DNA of 8,409 nt from Thermoplasmatota archaeon (GTDB lineage: Archaea > Thermoplasmatota > E2 > DHVEG-1). Positions 6,907 through 8,409 of the stretch are shown in pieces. Position 1 is the stretch's first letter, and each line of letters begins with the position of its first letter. The notes beneath the pieces are model-generated. The model made no database searches. It was given only the letters and a program-made list of their open reading frames with translations, and was not told where the DNA came from. The position numbers and the translations under genes are program-made. The DNA lies in the NCBI GenBank assembly GCA_030609445.1, contig JAUWCF010000029.1:1-8409 (forward strand), written 5' to 3'.

Positions 6907-6931
6907 CGACTGATCTATCCAAAATCCTATC

Positions 6932-7615
6932 ATGTCTCCTGCATCAATATTGACATACATATTTTATATTGTTCTCCCAATATTGGTTCTTTACATTGGG
7001 TATCTAATTGTAACAAAAGCATTTAATGATATGGGTTTTACTTCGTTTGAAGCAATCATTATTGTTTTTATCTCATTCATACTTGGAGCAGGGATACTCG
7101 ATGAATATACCGGATTTAGTTTTGCTAATATACATCTCATCACCTACAATAATTGGCGTATAGGCATTAATACAGGGGGGGCAGTAATTCCAATTATTCT
7201 CAGTATTTATCTATACATAAAAAATAAACTGGAGATGAAAAAGGCATTAGCAGGGATAATGATCGTGGCTGTAATCACCTACTTCGTAACATTTCCAGAT
7301 CCTCAGAAAGGCATCGTTTCAAGATTTCCGTTTTGGCTTCTTCCTGTATTTTTTGCAAGCCTTGCATCAATCATTTTATTATGGCACGACAAACGTAAAG
7401 CAGCACCGTTTGCATATATCTCTGGAACAATAGGAGTTCTTATAGGAGCTGACGTTTTTCAGTTATTCTCATTACTGCAATCGGAACTCCCGTCAGCAAA
7501 AAATGCCATTATCGGAGGGACAGATATTTTTGATATGGTATTTATCACTGGAATATTGGCTGTAATTGTCGATGGCCTGTTGATATATCAGGAGAAACTA
7601 AAGGTGAAAACGTAA
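6932..7615 (+). CDS. DUF1614-type polytopic membrane protein, function unknown
   Basis: 227 residues, strongly hydrophobic, with about six or seven predicted membrane segments (approximately 6-27, 39-56, 82-97, 105-121, 133-151, 159-182, 200-219). The features that suggest DUF1614 are INTGGAVIPIILSIYLY at 79-95, a GAD at 172-174, and GGTDIFDMVFITGILAVIV at 195-213, where family members carry a GGAGTFDGIFLTGILAV-like stretch. The length fits the family. Acidic residues inside or next to membrane segments (D57, D174, D198, D201) might line a transport path, but no substrate or reaction is known to me. ATG 6932 is chosen because the TATA box sits at the leaderless distance and because the next ATG (M34) would remove the first membrane segment. 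It is transcribed away from the peptidase gene. The coiled-coil gene 144 bases downstream has its own promoter, so an operon is unlikely. Confidence 0.72.
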   Translation: MSPASILTYIFYIVLPILVLYIGYLIVTKAFNDMGFTSFEAIIIVFISFILGAGILDEYTGFSFANIHLITYNNWRIGINTGGAVIPIILSIYLYIKNKLEMKKALAGIMIVAVITYFVTFPDPQKGIVSRFPFWLLPVFFASLASIILLWHDKRKAAPFAYISGTIGVLIGADVFQLFSLLQSELPSAKNAIIGGTDIFDMVFITGILAVIVDGLLIYQEKLKVKT

Positions 7616-7695
7616 AGAAAAAAGGAATTTTGACGCCATGTTTTAAAGATAGCAGAACTGTAGCAAAATATTTATCTAAAATCCCTATTATCTTT

Positions 7696-7710
7696 CGAAA
7701 TACTTAATAA
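7696..7710 (+). promoter_or_regulatory. BRE/TATA promoter of the coiled-coil gene
   Basis: CGAAA (7696-7700) directly followed by TACTTAATAA (7701-7710), a textbook archaeal BRE plus TATA arrangement. Transcription should begin near 7730, leaving a leader of about 30 bases before ATG 7760, with a GAGG ribosome binding site at 7750-7753, six bases from the start. Confidence 0.65.
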
Positions 7711-7759
7711 ATAGCGCATATCTTACCTGGATGGTTTTTAAAATAAATAGAGGCTTAAA

Positions 7760-8409
7760 ATGGTTGGCGAATCTACCGAAGATCTGATACAGAAAAGAGA
7801 TGAACTTCAAGAAAAAGCAAATGAATTGAAGAAGAAAAGAGATCGTCTTCATGAAAAATCGAAGGAAATGGCAAAAGAACGAGATGACATAAACGCAAGA
7901 GTAAGACAAATGAGAAACCAAATTGGTGAACACAAAAGAAAAAGAGATGAATATAACGAAAGAGTGAAACATGCAAAGGAACAAAGAAACGAACTAATCA
8001 CAAATCATCTCAATCTAAAAAAGAAAATCAAAGAATACGAACGAGAGCGGTTTTCAACTTCAGGCGTGAATCTAAACCAAATGAAACAAAGCCTTAGAAA
8101 ATTAGAAAATGAACAGATGACTCAACCCATGTCTGCTCAGAAAGAGAAAAAATTAATTGAAATAATTAAAGGAATTCATCTCAAAATTAAAGAGCAAGAA
8201 GAATCGTTAAATAAAAACCCGGAACTTAAAAAAGCAGTGGAAGAAGAAAAAATATTAAAACAAAAAGCAGAAAAACAACATGATCTTGTAGAAAAAATGG
8301 CGAAAAAAGCACAAGAGGAACATCAAGCTATGATTGAGATACTGACTCAACTTGACAATTCTGTAAAAAAAACAACTGCAATACAGGAGAAAATTGTGCT
8401 GACAAAAAT
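7760..8409 (+). CDS. COG1340-type archaeal coiled-coil protein, 3'-truncated
   Basis: The frame is open from ATG 7760 to the window edge, 216 full codons. It is almost entirely charged and helical. Residues 12-88 consist of a 14-residue (two-heptad) unit of the form KRDEL.EK..ELKK repeated five times, with one extra heptad at 54-60. After it comes a stretch with LRKLENEQMTQPMS..KEKKLIE and IIKGIHLKIKEQEE, matching in order the 'LE...T..L...EEK.L...I..L' region of COG1340 coiled-coil proteins of Euryarchaeota. Family members are usually near 300 residues, so roughly a quarter is probably missing. No signal peptide or membrane segment is seen, so it should be cytoplasmic. Its function is not established; a scaffold role is inference from shape only. 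Some databases label relatives 'phosphoserine phosphatase', which the sequence does not support. The start is fixed by the GAGG site and the upstream promoter; an ATG at 7731 is out of frame. Confidence 0.75.
   Translation, partial: MVGESTEDLIQKRDELQEKANELKKKRDRLHEKSKEMAKERDDINARVRQMRNQIGEHKRKRDEYNERVKHAKEQRNELITNHLNLKKKIKEYERERFSTSGVNLNQMKQSLRKLENEQMTQPMSAQKEKKLIEIIKGIHLKIKEQEESLNKNPELKKAVEEEKILKQKAEKQHDLVEKMAKKAQEEHQAMIEILTQLDNSVKKTTAIQEKIVLTK
7793..8023 (+). repeat. 14-residue (42-base) coiled-coil repeats
   Basis: Units begin at residues 12, 26, 40, 61 and 75 of the coiled-coil protein (KRDEL, KRDRL, ERDDI, KRDEY, QRNEL). The third and fourth are 21 residues apart, i.e. one added heptad. 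The first two also look alike in DNA (aaaagagat...). This suggests growth by duplication of a two-heptad module. Confidence 0.7.

Larger units (their letters stand above)
6629..6931. other. Divergent promoter region, 303 bases
   Basis: Separates the peptidase gene (-) from the DUF1614 gene (+). It holds both promoters. Between them is an 8-base palindrome CCACGTGG at 6783-6790, flanked by ATATAC (6778-6783) and GTATAT (6794-6799), an imperfect dyad that could bind a regulator. The open frame on the - strand at 6742-6960 has no family resemblance and overlaps the DUF1614 start, so it is not called as a gene. Confidence 0.5.

Noticed and set aside
6742..6960. 72-codon frame on the - strand between the divergent genes
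   Set aside because: It overlaps the start of the DUF1614 gene, has no recognisable motif, and covers the probable promoter of that gene.
6932..7615. Assignment of the membrane protein to DUF63 or a known transporter
   Set aside because: The GGAVIP and GGTDIFD..FITGILAV segments fit DUF1614 better, and no transporter family signature is visible.
7688..7984. 98- and 67-codon Phe/Ser-rich frames on the - strand
   Set aside because: They are the antisense reading of the Lys/Glu-rich coiled-coil gene, which alone explains their composition.

Overview
The window looks like a piece of an archaeal genome, moderately AT-rich, most likely from the broad Euryarchaeota (a Thermoplasmatota/MBG-D-like or methanogen-related lineage; this is inference). 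The reasons are BRE/TATA promoters placed about 25 bases ahead of probable transcription starts, at least one probable leaderless gene, and three families typical of these archaea: a NosD-type beta-helix surface protein, a DUF1614 membrane protein and a COG1340 coiled-coil protein.

Layout. (1) Positions 1-1169, + strand: the 3' part of a gene for a secreted right-handed beta-helix protein, ending in a strong hairpin/U-tract terminator. (2) Positions 1230-2390, - strand: an open frame that is not a normal gene. Its first ~292 residues are the N-terminal part of an IS1634/IS4-type DDE transposase. Its last ~94 residues are the C-terminal part of prephenate dehydrogenase (TyrA). It is best read as the scar of an insertion plus a deletion. 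An 18-base perfect palindrome lies between its TATA box and its start codon. (3) Positions 2391-2839: a 449-base AT-rich gap without an intact gene, holding one possible 34-codon relic. (4) Positions 2840-6628, - strand: a 1262-residue secreted protein with a signal peptide, two PPC-like beta-sandwiches, a third beta-rich region, a stretch resembling cell-wall-binding repeat 2, and a C-terminal gingipain-like (C25, clan CD) cysteine peptidase domain with a visible His/Cys pair. (5) Positions 6629-6931: a divergent promoter region. (6) Positions 6932-7615, + strand: a polytopic membrane protein of the DUF1614 type. (7) Position 7760 to the window end, + strand: a coiled-coil protein of the COG1340 type, cut by the window edge.

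How the parts fit. The two secreted proteins point to a cell that puts large beta-rich and proteolytic proteins on or outside its surface; the peptidase would suit degradation of external protein. The DUF1614 and COG1340 genes look like ordinary conserved archaeal genes, each with its own promoter. Nothing here supports a multi-gene defence or biosynthetic system. The most unusual items are the transposase-TyrA fusion and the domain make-up of the gingipain-like protein.
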